Of a stretch of DNA of 64,000 bases, positions 37,501 through 49,446 are shown piece by piece (position 1 is the stretch's first letter; the number at the start of each line of letters is the position of its first letter). The translations under genes were made by a program, and so were the position numbers. The notes under the pieces are model-generated. The model saw nothing but the letters and a program-made list of their open reading frames with translations, had not been told where the DNA came from and searched no databases. Source of the stretch: Argopecten irradians (Eukaryota; Mollusca; Bivalvia; Pectinida; Pectinidae); the NCBI RefSeq assembly GCF_041381155.1, contig NC_091137.1:12457765-12521764 (forward strand). Direction: 5' to 3'.

Positions 37501-40500
37501 TTCAAAACATGTGTAGCATACAAACTACTACACTCTGGGCTTCTGCAAACACATCTTCCATGACAAAGACTAAAGTCATTATGACACTGTGGCATAGACT
37601 ACATACAAAACTGATATATTTTTATTACTAAAAATACTAAATACAGTAGGTCTGAAAGTTCACAACTGTTGATGTTCTGAATATTTCAATAATAAATACA
37701 TGTATTATGATGATATATAAATTTCTTTTCCTGAAATAAAAAGATTTTGTATACTGGTGAAGATATGTGACCTTTGAGACCTTGTGTTGACCTCATTGTT
37801 AACTGCTCAGTAGTCAGTGCATATTGTTGTATAACCAATGAAACAATGCAGCATGCTAGCCATACTGGGCCCCAACAGGGGCTAGCCCAATCCATTACAT
37901 GCACTGTCTATCTAAAGTTAAACATGTTCCTACTTTCTTCATTTCTAGTGAATGTCAGCCATAGAAATGGATTAAGAAATTACAATAACACAGGCTCTGC
38001 TCACAATATCATTGACAGTTTGGTTCAGTTACACAACTTCCTTTCTCTCCCAGATAAAACACCATGGCAAGGGGTATAATATCCTAATAACATAATTTAC
38101 AACCAATTCATTTCCCTGTCCAAAATTTTGTAAGCAGAGAGATCATATCATGTAAAACACTATCTCAAATCCTCAATCTTAATCAAATTATTTCATCTAG
38201 TTTAAAGAAAAAAGAAAAAGCTTAGAATACCTTCTAAAATATGTAACTATATGTTAAAAGAAGAAAAGTCAATTGTATGAAAATTTGGAAATCACTTATA
38301 CTTAAATCAATAAACAATGTACATCTATCAAATGGAATATGACAAATAAAAAGCCTCATTGCTCTAAATATGTATAAATAATAGTTCTTTTAGTAAAGGT
38401 GTTCACTTATTTTGAAAATAAAGTGAGATATGATGTGCAACCAATATTATGAGGAATATGCAAAACCCATAGAAAAGCCAGATGGCTTAACGGGGTTGGT
38501 GTCTGAGGTTGATACCTTTATATAACTAATCATGAATGATGTCTTAAAGCAACTTATGAATTCAATTTAAATTCAGAAGAATGAAATTTTCTCAATATTT
38601 AAGGTTTTTATAAAGAACTAAAATATTACCTATTATTACATTACCATATGATCATATTAACAATTGACATGAAAACCACTTTTGATCCTTGAACCTATCA
38701 TTATTTTGAACATTTGTGAAAGTATTATTTTAGTATTGCAGTAACCAATCAAACCGCTAAGGGAGACAACCTCTTTATGGTAACTCCCCTTACCAAGGGA
38801 GACAATTGTTAGACCTCCCCTTACCAAGGGAGACAACTGTCAGACCTCCCCTTACCAAGGGAGACAACTGTCAGGCCTCCCCTTACCAAGGGAGACAACT
38901 CCCCGAAGGCATGAGCTCTCTACAAACCAAAGGCACGCACGCAGGTAATGATAAATATATAATATAATCAATAAACAGACATAGTACATACATACCGATG
39001 GGCCGTCTCATGGAGGGTATAAAGGCTTAGTTAAAATTGATAATAAGAAGGAGAAGTATACATTACCTGTGTGAGACAGACCAAATCCGGCCCACCTTCA
39101 ATACAAGGGACACAAACCTCAGTTAGTACAAACGTACTCAACAGTCACTAAGCCTTGGATGATGTTAAATACACCATCTTAAAGATAATCCTAACATTTG
39201 GAAAGAGTTTCAGGAAAATGGTTAAGTTTTTTTTTTTGAAAAGCAATATTGAAATACCCTTACCAGATTTTGATAACATCATATCAAACATATAACATAA
39301 CTATGGATCTTATAGTGGTCCCGCTCCTTTTAAGAAACCCTATTTATATATAGATGCCTCATGTAGTCCCTCCTCAAATCAAGTTTAGTCATTTCATCAT
39401 GGGCTTCTATGGACACTTTGTTATGTAATTTCTAAAACAACTTTTAATCACTGGGAAATCCCAGACCAATGTTCCTTTACCTCAATTACCAATTTCCATG
39501 TCATCTGATATGCTTAAAAATTATAGCAAGTAATTTTATTACCTTCCTAATATTTCAAGGATTTATTCAATGTTTATAACTAGCCTAAATCTAACTTATA
39601 AGCAGCTTCAAATAAAAAAATATGTCTCATCCACCCTATTTACCTTAAACTACATAATTTTATACAAATGTAAACAAATTCAATTAAAATATTTTATCTT
39701 ACCAAATGATTGAAGTAACATACATACAAAAACACAAAATATTCAAAGAAAAGTAAAAACGAAACAGAATTTCAGGAAGAGGAATTACCTTTGGTGTAAG
39801 GATATCCATTAAAAGCTACTGAAATCAAACCAAAAATTCAACAAATTAATTTGAATGAGAAAATTTAGTCTGATAAATGATCTTAAACTATATGTCATTC
39901 CAAACAGTTCAGCTGGTATACCGTATGATTGCTGAATAAACAAGTGAAATAACTTTCAATCCATAAGTGAGCAGTTCTTTGAAAAGATGAACTGCAACAA
40001 GGTTATAGAAACATGCATATACCCCAAAAATCATGTATCCTATATTTCCAATAACAAATTTGAGAAAATGAAAAGTTTTCATGTCTAAAATCTACTTTCC
40101 TTAATTGTAAGATTGCAGATAATTTACTACAGTTCAATTTTTGAAAATGATAAAAGAACATTTATGGAAATGTAATTAGATCCACTCTCTCCCAAGTCTA
40201 TTACATACAGTAATTACATGGTTTGGTCCAAGACATTTTACACAAATACTAAAGCTATTACACATTTCTATAAAAAGAAACCGTAGAGTTATATCTAACT
40301 AAATAAGATTTACTGATATTTACAAAATTATGTTGATAAATCATTATATAATTATTAATTATAAGCATTACAGAAAGTTAAAATAACATATTATTGTAGA
40401 TAGCTTTTAATGTATGAATAATATAATTACTTTGTTTTTAAAAAATACCGAATGATGAATTATAATATCAAGCATTAACTTAACAGCAGTCTCTCATTCA

Positions 40501-41487
40501 GCCTCATCCACGCTCTCTAAGAATACTAAAACACATCTAGAATTTCTTTCTTATTGATCAACGTCATTATTCTTATTATCATTGAATATCATCATAATTA
40601 TTCACAAAAGTGAACACCACAATCATAAGTAGGACACAACAACAAAATGCCCACAACATTGTGTTGCTTCATCCATAGTCATTGTTACTAGATAGCATAA
40701 AGCATGCAACAAAGAAGTAAAACACTGGATCTCGGGTGAACAGGACGACTAACCGTTCTAATATTACCATGGTAATGCTGTATGTTGCTGTGGTTAAAAT
40801 GTGCATGAAAGTGAATTTAGATGAAAAAGCACAGTGAATGAAGAATAGTTCATATCAGTCTACTGAGCAATCAACTATGTTCAAGGTCACCACAAGGTTA
40901 CTTCAAGGTCACCACTTTGATTACATTTTCTTCACACAAGATTTATACAATGTGTATGTACGCAAACCACAGTTGTCACATGACCACAGATATGTGATGA
41001 GCAAATGTATATATATATATATAAAAAAAATTCAGGAAAATATGCACTCTGCTACAATATCAGCACCTGTAACGTGACTTAATAATCACATTCAAGGGGA
41101 AAAACAAACAAGTCAGACAGATAGGCTTCTTCTTCTCCTTTGGATTACAGTACACTTTTATCATCAAATACATCTATTTCATAATTTTTTCCTTTTTTTT
41201 TTTATTCATTTTTTTTTTATTCGTTTTTTTTTTTTTTTTTTTTTAATCTGCTTCACAACAGGAACTTGTTCTTCTAGTGAAGGAGGGTCCATCTCGGTAC
41301 AAACCTTCGATAAATCAGGCCAGGAGTACTAGGCAGCCTTCGTAGACATAACAAATCAACTAAAATCAGATACATTACCTTGGTCACTGGTGGTGCCCCC
41401 TGTAACACTGCTCCCACTGTTACTGCTGTTTGGACCATTGCTTGCACCGACTGTACTAGTGGAACATCGTGTAATCGTCGACTTCAT
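21345..41487 (-). CDS. GPATCH8/ZNF804-like nuclear SR-rich protein (~1,593 aa)
   Basis: Coding exons on the minus strand: 41379-41487, 26828-26883, 26300-26482, 25761-26002 and 21345-25536. Phases fit (1, 0, 0, 2) and total 4,782 nt. The start ATG (41487) has an in-frame TAG nine bases upstream. Relationship to vertebrate GPATCH8: GVVSFSFKKTGAK (residue ~210), LDWPVAMVKYTKTEP and IGYSCDPLTFDF (~291-318), a Lys/Glu/His-rich tract (~375-590), an SR-rich region (~830-975), a Met/His/Gly/Pro-rich region (~1090-1280), PPEQIEQYKRLQEQAQKH (~1335), then Gln- and Ala-rich runs ending PRIMRPHM. Vertebrate relatives begin with a G-patch and/or a C2H2 finger; neither is seen here. Likely nuclear and tied to splicing through the SR region (inference). 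Exon 25761-26002 encodes a 10-residue repeat. Confidence 0.78.
25761..26002 (-). repeat. Exon encoding a 10-residue tandem repeat (30-bp unit)
   Basis: The 242-nt exon translates to successive decamers IQTPDECLAA, IKIPDDPVSI, IQTPEECLAS, IKMPDEYLAS and IKMPDGSPNS. The pattern is I-[QK]-x-P-[DE] with a small C-terminal half. No known domain recognised. Confidence 0.75.
28323..28483. mobile_element. MITE, TACAGAGTTATCTCCCTTG ends (copy 2)
   Basis: Same family as 18981-19135: CTACAGAGTTATCTCCCTTG at one end and AAGGGCAGATTATTCTGTAA at the other, with diverged interior including TGTGACATCA and GCTCGCAAACAC. Confidence 0.65.
38760..38905. repeat. 31-bp tandem array
   Basis: About four to five copies of a unit with CCCCTTACCAAGGGAGACAA and CTGTCAGACCT. 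Each unit contains the palindrome CCCTTACCAAGGG. Located close to the microexon candidates. Confidence 0.85.
38996..39025 (-). other. Candidate 30-nt phase-1 microexon (A) of the GPATCH8-like gene
   Basis: Acceptor ttttaactaag and donor CATCG|gtatgt bracket exactly 30 nt. In the gene's phase 1 it reads AFIPSMRRPI without a stop and would fit between the exons at 41379 and 26883. Confidence 0.35.
39067..39095 (-). other. Candidate 29-nt alternative exon (B)
   Basis: Acceptor tgtattgaag and donor CACACAG|gtaatg. Entered in phase 1 it reads GGPDLVCLTQ and exits in phase 0, so it could replace the 56-nt exon 26828-26883, not add to it. Weak evidence. Confidence 0.2.
39789..39818 (-). other. Candidate 30-nt phase-1 microexon (C) of the GPATCH8-like gene
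   Basis: Acceptor tttgatttcag and donor CCAAAG|gtaatt bracket 30 nt. In phase 1 it reads VAFNGYPYTK without a stop, exits in phase 1, and is compatible with both neighbours. Confidence 0.45.
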
Positions 41488-41519
41488 TTTGAACTACCTT
41501 TTTTTTTACAGCTGGAAAT
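41379..41519 (-). other. Start-codon exon of the GPATCH8-like gene
   Basis: Acceptor tattttgttttag at 41520, then 32 nt of UTR, ATG at 41485-41487, and Ser/Thr/Gly-rich N-terminal sequence (KSTITRCSTSTVGASNG), donor CAAG|gtaatg. The in-frame TAG before the ATG rules out coding read-through from upstream exons in this transcript form. Confidence 0.65.
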
Positions 41520-42878
41520 CTAAAACAAAATATAGAATTAAATTTTATTTCAGTACCCAATTTCGATGTTATATGCATATATCATATAAGTGTCTCATAG
41601 AAAAATACAGGTCATGAAAATTAATGTATCAAACAATGCTCTGTACCAAGGGAAATGACAGTTTGTATATATAGAGTTTTCATTACTGGTATTACGTGAC
41701 ATTGGACACAACAGCTTAATAGCTACAGTAACAAATACATGAAGCCATTCATTATGGATGCTACCCTTAAAATCAATATCAACATTCTAACAAATAGCCA
41801 AACGGCCTGTATCACTTACACTTAATGCATGTGGGACTTATTGAGTGGGTCAACACAGAACGGTACAAACATCACCAGTGTGTAATAAACTATTGACAAC
41901 ATAGAAATCCTCCTGGCAAATAGTCTGTCAGAATTGGAAAACATTTTATAGAATTGTAAATCAACCAACCCTTTTAAATGATATTTATTGTTCTACCATA
42001 GTATCACTTTCTAATATCATATAACAACAAACTCGAATCTATCAACTCAAATGCCTTAGTGTTAGTCCAATTCCTTCTCACGACTCTATCAGGATTATTT
42101 CAGACAAAACTACAACACCTTATAATCATTATTGTTTTCTTTCATTTTATATTACGTACCAATAGCTATGTATCTTAATTCCTGCATGTAATAATACCAT
42201 CCAGTCCACATTTTTGGTGCCATTTTTTCTACAAACATTATTTTTTCATTCAGCAAACATGGTAATACCACTCAATAAAAGTATCCTGATGATACATTAG
42301 TACTGTATAACATCTTTAATGACCGATCAGACAAATGTACCTAAACAATAGTCTAACTATAGGAAGCAGGAAGGAAACCAAGGTACCACATATCAATCAA
42401 CAGCAGTACTATACAGCAACAGGTCCATAGGGCCTGTATTAACCACCACTACTCACATATTAATATATCTATAGAGATATGTTCTCATTAACATGATAGC
42501 TTATAAATACAGCATACATATAGCAACAAAACAAAAGAGAAATGGCTTATAAACCTATATGTATAACATTTCAGATCCATAAATTCATTTTGATGCATTA
42601 GACGTGTATACAATATCAAGATTTAATTCCATGTGATTGCATGACTAGCTAGATATGCTTATGATCCAATATTGATTATGTCTGTAATACTCTGGCTTTC
42701 CTAGATAAATCATGTTTGGTGATGCAGCCTAGACTGTACAATTTGTCAGGGGAAAAACAATTTCTAGAATACTGTGATACATGGTATGACAAAATTGTGG
42801 TCAACTTAAAAAAGGTATCAAAGTGTACAAACAAAAGGTTTCACTAAAGTTAAGGCCAAAAGTGTATGACATACTTAC

Positions 42879-42950
42879 CTGTCTTATTCAACAATAAAAT
42901 TGATCCCAACACCTTAGATTTTTCGTCCCATTTCTAATCAAAGTCATCAG
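42879..42950 (-). other. Candidate 5'UTR exon
   Basis: Acceptor ttttactttcag and donor AGACAG|gtaagt enclose 72 nt. It contains a small upstream ORF (ATGACTTTG..., 19 codons, ending TGA). Confidence 0.5.
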
Positions 42951-43714
42951 CTGAAAGTAAAATACAAAATGCTTACAATTGTATTAATTCTGACGATCAA
43001 ATTTACACATCAAGAAAATACACACTGGAAATTAACAATATTTTTTTAATGTTTCAGGATAATACAAACAAACAAACAAAAGATAGCACTATAAAAAGAT
43101 ATGGATTACACAGGGTTCTTTTGACATCTATTATATCTGTGCTGTTTTAAACAGACAAAATACCTGGATTACCTGAAAACAAATACGTATCCATGTCCAA
43201 TTGACTCATCCTTCATGCTAGGTAAATTAGCTGTGGACATACATATAGTATGCCATACAAACAACCTCAGTAATTCCTCCCATAAATATAAGAATTTCAC
43301 AAAATGATTGCTTTCAGGTGAAGTTATGTACTCAGTAGTCTCATAAATTATTCAAGCAAGAAAGAATTCTGAAAGATATGCAAAGAATTTGCAGAAAGAA
43401 GTTTATTATCAAATAGTGAAGATAAATTTTGGATTGATACCATATCATGAATACAATATGTTTGAACACTGATCGCATAACAAAATTACTTCTTGAAATG
43501 GAATACTATAGCTACATACACATACATAATAGATACAACTGTCACAAACAAGAATTTGTGACAGATGGACTAAGCCAACAAAGAAGAGACCTGACTATAT
43601 AACTAAGATCAGATGTAGTCCCTGAATACTTCCCTATATATCTGTAGTAAAACATTGTTACCAGTGAAGTTGATGGTTCATCATGTATACTGCTGTAGTA
43701 AGCTATGTACATAC

Positions 43715-43815
43715 CAACATGTGTTATGAAATGTCTTGATCTCCACTACTGCCTCTCTGACTGATGCTGTCTGGCGTGCTAGTGATATAAATGGGTCAGC
43801 GATGCTGCGATTCAC
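43715..43815 (-). other. Candidate 5'UTR or alternative exon with an open frame
   Basis: Acceptor ataatttacag and donor TGTTG|gtatgt enclose 101 nt. One frame is fully open (NRSIADPFISLARQTASV...), but no start or matching partner exon was identified. Confidence 0.35.
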
Positions 43816-44448
43816 CTGTAAATTATAAACAGGCACCTGATAACCTGATCCTGCAAACCAGACCAGAGAAACTTTTTTCAGACGTAAACTTAATCATATG
43901 GCCCTAAAGGTCTATTCTCTTCTTCATATCCAGATAAAAAAAACATCCAAGTTTTCAGCTTCACTTCATTCAATTCATGTCTCGGGTTCCCTTTAATAGT
44001 ACACAGTATGATATAAATGTGAAACAGAACAGCTTCTATAAATTTAAAACTTTCTTTGAATCATTACACCCCCTCCATCCTCTACCCCTAACCTATTCCC
44101 ATTTGAGAACTGAAAATTGTTGACCTTTGACCTCAAAACCTGGAAAGCAACACAGAGCATGATCTTGAGTAATGTCACAGAAATCTGTTTTACGACAAGT
44201 CCCAACGCTGCCATCTCCAACACTGACATAGTGCTATCGTTATGTCATCTTTGTGTACAGGCAAAATCACAAATTGTCTGCCAACATTATAACATGTATA
44301 TGTCTATTAAATATTGGTATCAGAAAATAATTTTTGAATGTGATTTGTCACACTTTACATTCATTTCAACTACAAAGCTGTCTGTGCCACAAGCATCATT
44401 CAGATCACCAATGTTATGTTGGGTTTAATCTTAGTGAGTAGGTTAATG

Positions 44449-45193
44449 TTAAAGTGACATGAACCATAAGTTGTTCTGTATGCTTAGATATGGTTTTCAG
44501 ATGTTTATTGAATATTGTATTACAATAATTGGTTATCTAAAACGACAGAAAAACGTGGGGAATACCTACCTCAAAAAATGATAAAAATAGACTGTCATAT
44601 TCTATTTTTGGAACACATAATGAAAGCTGGTCGAAAGCGAGGTTATAATGAACAACAAACTTGCTGACATGACAAGGAATATTTGTTTTCCACATTTTAA
44701 AATTATTTTCTAATTGACGATGGTTGACAAATGAAGTTTAAGCCATATTTGTTATAAAACAATTTGTATTTAGCGTAAGAATTATAAGTCAAAAGTCAAA
44801 CGAGACTTTTCATTCGACAGGGCACTGCGAGGTGAGGTTCCTGACTTATTGCACATATGTACATCACGCAAGTATAAAGTGGGGAATTGCTCCCGTCTCT
44901 TGCATTTCAGCGATCCATTTATATTTATCTACTTTCCAAATTGCGCATGTAACTGACTTGATGTACACTATTTTCTATCAGAATTCATTTGTGTTCGCTT
45001 CACCCACGTTTTTGACCCACCATTTTGTTTACATCTTTGCAGTGCATTGTGGGAGGACAATAAAGTTCAACACTACTATATACTATCGTTACAAAATTTG
45101 ACCGGGTCGGTTCAAAATACAGAAAGATGGAATTTCCATTATAATTACTTTAACTCAAATTCACATGGTTTATTTAGGTTCATGTCCCTTTAA
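44449..45193. mobile_element. 745-bp element with TTAAAGNGACATGAACC ends
   Basis: Left end TTAAAGTGACATGAACC and right end GGTTCATGTCCCTTTAA are inverted repeats with one mismatch. The open frame at 44832-45101 has no recognisable motif, so it is probably non-autonomous. Confidence 0.65.
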
Positions 45194-45456
45194 AAGACAC
45201 AGTGAACAAACATTTTATAGTGATATAGTTTCCATGTTGTGAAATTAGCTTATGTTTCAAAATATAAAATGAGTATCATGTACAACCATCAACATATCTC
45301 TAACATGCCAGTAACAGCACCGCTGTGGCACTGACATCTATATATGGCAGTGATAGCTGTTGCATAATTGGTATAATCACATAATTGCTAGCCATACACA
45401 TTATATTACATATATCAAAATTGTCATGAAACAAACATTAGGTGTATATATATTAT

Positions 45457-46110
45457 TAGGGCTGAAACGATTAGTAATTTTTGTATTCGATTATTCGGTC
45501 ACATGTAATCGATTACTAATCGATTAATCGTTTGAATTGAAGGCAACTATATTGTTTCACTACTGACTACTGAAAACGTCCGCCATGTTTTGCCATCAAC
45601 TAATAATAACACCTGCCGTATAATATGACAGAGGACATGCCTTATATATAATATAAGCTACCAACAAATAAGAATAGATTTATTGACAAAACAAACGTAT
45701 TTTATCCCAAATAAGCTCTGAATTCCGTTCCTGTATTGTCTTCCGTAACATCGTTTAAATCAAGTCTGCTAACCCGCTGTTTTTGACGTGACCTTCACAC
45801 GTACGACTAATCAACCAAATCTGGTCGCCACGGAGCGACATGACCAAATTTTCGTCAATGAACTTTTTTATTTCCGTGATCAAAAAAAATGAAATAAATC
45901 AACAACTCTTATATTCAATTAGAATATGAACAAAAACATTCTTTTTTTATGATAAACACATGCAATAGTAAATTTTAAATGTTCACGATTACTGCTCCTT
46001 CCGCTCCCGAGCGTCCCGGCGGCGATTAGGCCTCCGTGACGTAACAACATGGAGTCGATCGCTAGTGAAAATTGGCGAACAGCGTGTTGCAAGCTTTCTC
46101 ATGACATCTA
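45457..46110. mobile_element. Possible hAT-type fragment
   Basis: TAGGGCTGAAACGATTAGTA resembles the TAGGGCTG(C/A)AACGATTAG ends of known hAT elements, followed by a run of ATCGATTACTAATCGATTAATCG. No matching opposite end was found, so the right limit is uncertain. Confidence 0.3.
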
Positions 46111-47065
46111 CTTTTTCATTGATTAATGACTTTAACTTCCACAGAGACGTAATTTAACAAGTATTTCTCACATCATATATGCTTTGTTGTATATATTATA
46201 CAGGAAAAACATGCATAAAGATAGTTATGATATTAGTTATGGTATATATGTGATTTGGTCTACACATAGATACACAATTCCTGATAATCATATATTTGAT
46301 TACCCTATTTGCCATTATTAGCACCCAAGGTATTAAAATAATTGTAAGGAAAGGGTCTCTTATTAGTGAACTAAAATGTAAGTTGTGGACGAAAAGTCAG
46401 TCATATTTTAATTTTTTTCTATACTCATAATCATGGTACCTTAACTTGTTACATTAAACATGCATATGCCTTTTATCCTTTGAGACACATAATTATATTG
46501 TGATATATTAATACATGTAATATCGGTAACAACGCTGATGTTAGAATCACATCATGATGAAAAACATTGTTAAATCCATGGAATAGAAATCACTATATAT
46601 GATGCATGTCAATGTGTTATCATAGATTACCCATCAAGAAGTATAATTCAAAAGATAATTCAGGCAAAGTTGACCTTTGACCTCCTATTGACAAGTAAAT
46701 TGAATAAAATTTGAGGAATTTCAAGGTGAAAATTATTCAAAATGCCTAAACAGGACACCTCAGCTTTTCTCTATAATCCAAATTAATTAACTTACTTTGT
46801 TGGCAAATTCCATTTTTATTTAAAATCCTAAAAAAAATATTCTGATGTGTCTCCAATTACTGGTTTTATTGCAAAATACATTTACATAATTTTTTTTTTA
46901 CTTCATCTGCAAAGTTGATATTGAAAAGGGAAGCAAAAATAAATATTCTCTTATTATTACAGCAGTACATTGCTAAATTTATATTACGTAACACAAGGCT
47001 AGATAAGAAAGGATTGATAAACATTAGGAACATAGTAATTTAATACTTGAAATCAAATAACTTAC

Positions 47066-47161
47066 CTGTGCTTTTATTCAGCAAAAAATTCCTAGTACTT
47101 CCCAGTCTTCTTGAATTTACACAAATCAGCCAAGTGAACACAAGGACTGATTTATGTTTTG
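47066..47161 (-). other. Candidate 5'UTR exon
   Basis: Acceptor tttactttcag and donor GCACAG|gtaagt enclose 96 nt. Its end (TTTTTTGCTGAATAAAAG) resembles that of the exon at 42879-42950 (TTTTATTGTTGAATAAGA). Confidence 0.45.
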
Positions 47162-47442
47162 CTGAAAGTAAAGTAAAAAAAAAATAAATAAATACAACTA
47201 CAATGAATTGGTTGATTTATCACACATTGATATGAGCAGAAATTTAAGAGTCATTTAGAGGTAGTTGGCATGGGTCTTTGTATATGTAGTAGATGGTGAT
47301 ATATATAACTAACATTTCATCAGCTATCTTTTTTAGTCCCCAATTGCAAATTTATATGGACTACTTTTGAAATGCCCTTAAATGCCTTGATGAAATTATT
47401 GAAGTCAGTAAATCTAAATTGCTAGACAGAATCATTTGATAA

Positions 47443-47600
47443 TGTATAGCAGTGTTGGCCTGGGTAGATCATCACTGCCCAGGTAGCTCAATTGTCATCA
47501 TTCGGAAGTCTCCAATTCATGGAGCCCCAGTATGTCTGACTGCTACATTTTCTTCCTCCTGTTACAGAATTGGTGTCCAACTAATTATAAAATACCCATG
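47443..47600 (+). mobile_element. TRIM-like LTR plus primer-binding site and partial internal region
   Basis: The 124-bp LTR (47443-47566) starts TGTATAGCAG, includes CCAGGTAGCTCAATTG, and ends CTCCTGTTACA. Four bases later comes TGGTGTCCAAC, close to the TGGCGCCCAAC of the 5130-5578 copy, followed by TAATTATAAAATACCCATGG, where that copy has TAAATAACCCATGG. The second LTR is not found; the element is broken. Confidence 0.6.
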
Positions 47601-49349
47601 GTGCATGTGGTGGTATATTAGGGTAGAACGAATAATCATACCCTGCCGGGAACAGAGAGGAGGAATTCCATCCCACTGCTGATAGTGTTGCAAGCCCCAG
47701 TGTGATTCACACCGGGCACTTTGAGGCTGATTAAAAGATATTTTTCGGGTAGTATTCTTTAGTAACTGTATTGTTCTGACAACAATGATCAATATTCAAT
47801 TCACAAACCTTTGGATTATAATGTTTCATTCATCAACTATTAGTGGTAAAATCCAAGGCAAACACAACACATGTATAATTCTATTCAAATACGCCAAATT
47901 TTTAAAGTTCATGTTAAAACTTTGTGACATTATATTTCTTCTGTAGTGAAAATGTATAGGTCATTCCATATATGGTCCTAGTTGCCATAATTGGAGCGTG
48001 AGACTTTCTAACGAGAAGCAGCATGGCGGTGAGCTGTGTCAGAGATGTGAGCCATTCAAAAGTGCTTCAAAACTTAATTTAGACATGGAGGTGGGTAAAT
48101 AAATAATCATTTTATGTTAAAAGTGTTTGATATTGTTGAATTTAATAACAAAACTACATGACACACATGAAATGTAACATTTTCACCGCTGGAAGTTTTG
48201 CAACACTACGGTCAATGGGAAGGAATTGTAGCTCTGACGACGGCCATCTGTCAGAAATCTTTTGTCTGTCGCTCAGAGCTACATCATCACAGCTAATATG
48301 AGGGGACTTGAGTGTAAATGAGTATCATGACTTTGATAGTATTAGTTAGTAAGAAGGAAGGAGTGTTGCTAGGATTGACTGGGGCATTATTCTGTGATTA
48401 ATAAGCTCAATCAGTACTGGGTCGTGACCAGTTACCATGATGTACCAGTTACCATGATTTCTGCGCACGCTCTATCTCCCGTACATTTTTTTGGATTTTT
48501 TGGAACAGCTAAATCACAGTCGCATTGCAAGTGTTCATTCAACAACAAAAATTTCATTTGCAACCGATATTGCTAACAAATCTACGTTTTCCTTTGGAAA
48601 TCAAAGTTTGCAACACTCAATCACAGCAAGAGATAGCTTGAAATCATGACTTAATTGCATATTTATCCTAAAATATCATGAAATCGTTTATTTTGTTAGT
48701 CAGTTGTTTTCAAATTTTGCAAAATCATGGATATACAGCAAGTTACTGATCAGGCAAGGATGGACAGGATCGTAAAACAGAAGGAAGTTTTTACCTGGTG
48801 CATACGTCTTGTGTTTATCTTTTTCCAAACAACATTAACTTTGTATGTATTTATTGAATTTATGTAAGTTTTAGGTCGACTACACCTTTATTTGTCTATT
48901 TTACTCCTGCCCAGATTTGAATACTGTTTTTAGTGATTCCCTGGTCATCTATCGAACGCACCTTCAGACAGTCCTTTTTTTGCATAATGCTTTCGATCAG
49001 TCACTGGATCCAAAAATAACCATGCATTTAGAATATATTATTCCACTGAAAGATATTAAATAGATGTTGGTCACTTTAACTAAGTTGTGGAGCAATATTT
49101 AAAGCAAGTTTTTAAAAGTGCATTTCCTTTATATTTTGAAATCACAGTAACTGGTCCTTTAGGTATCGTCAACTGTACCAATTAGCAGTGAAAATAAATG
49201 ACGTCTGATCAAAAAACATATTATCACAATTAAACAGCGACTATTGTTACTTAAGTATCTTAGACTAAAGATAATTCATGTAGATTTTTAAGCCTTCTGT
49301 GCGTTAGTTTTGACAAAATCCTTGATAAACCTAGAAAAAAACCCACGAA

Positions 49350-49446
49350 AACTGGTCGCGACCCAGTAGAGCAAACAGCTAATGTAAGTTTGAAGGTCCG
49401 GGGCTCAAGTCTCAGTCTGGTAGCTACACATTTTTCTCTCATTACA
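49350..49446 (+). repeat. Decayed solo LTR of the tRNA-like TRIM family
   Basis: CTGGTCGCGACCCAGTAGAGC, GGTCCGGGGCTCAAGTCTC and a TTTTTCTCTCATTACA end follow the order of the 127-132-bp LTR type. Confidence 0.4.

Larger units (their letters stand above)
26884..41378 (-). other. 14.5-kb intron of the GPATCH8-like gene
   Basis: Donor CAAG|gtaatg at 41378, acceptor tttacag|CG at 26884. Mostly AT-rich sequence without open frames of note; it contains one MITE copy, the 31-bp tandem array near 38.8 kb, candidate microexons (38996-39025, 39067-39095, 39789-39818) and poly-T tracts at 41190-41246. Confidence 0.75.

Noticed and set aside
44832..45101. 89-codon open frame
   Set aside because: Inside a TTAAAG-ended inverted-repeat element and without recognisable protein motifs.
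48024..48083. Short ATGGCGG-started frame as a plus-strand gene
   Set aside because: Stops after 19 codons; no partner exon or motif found.
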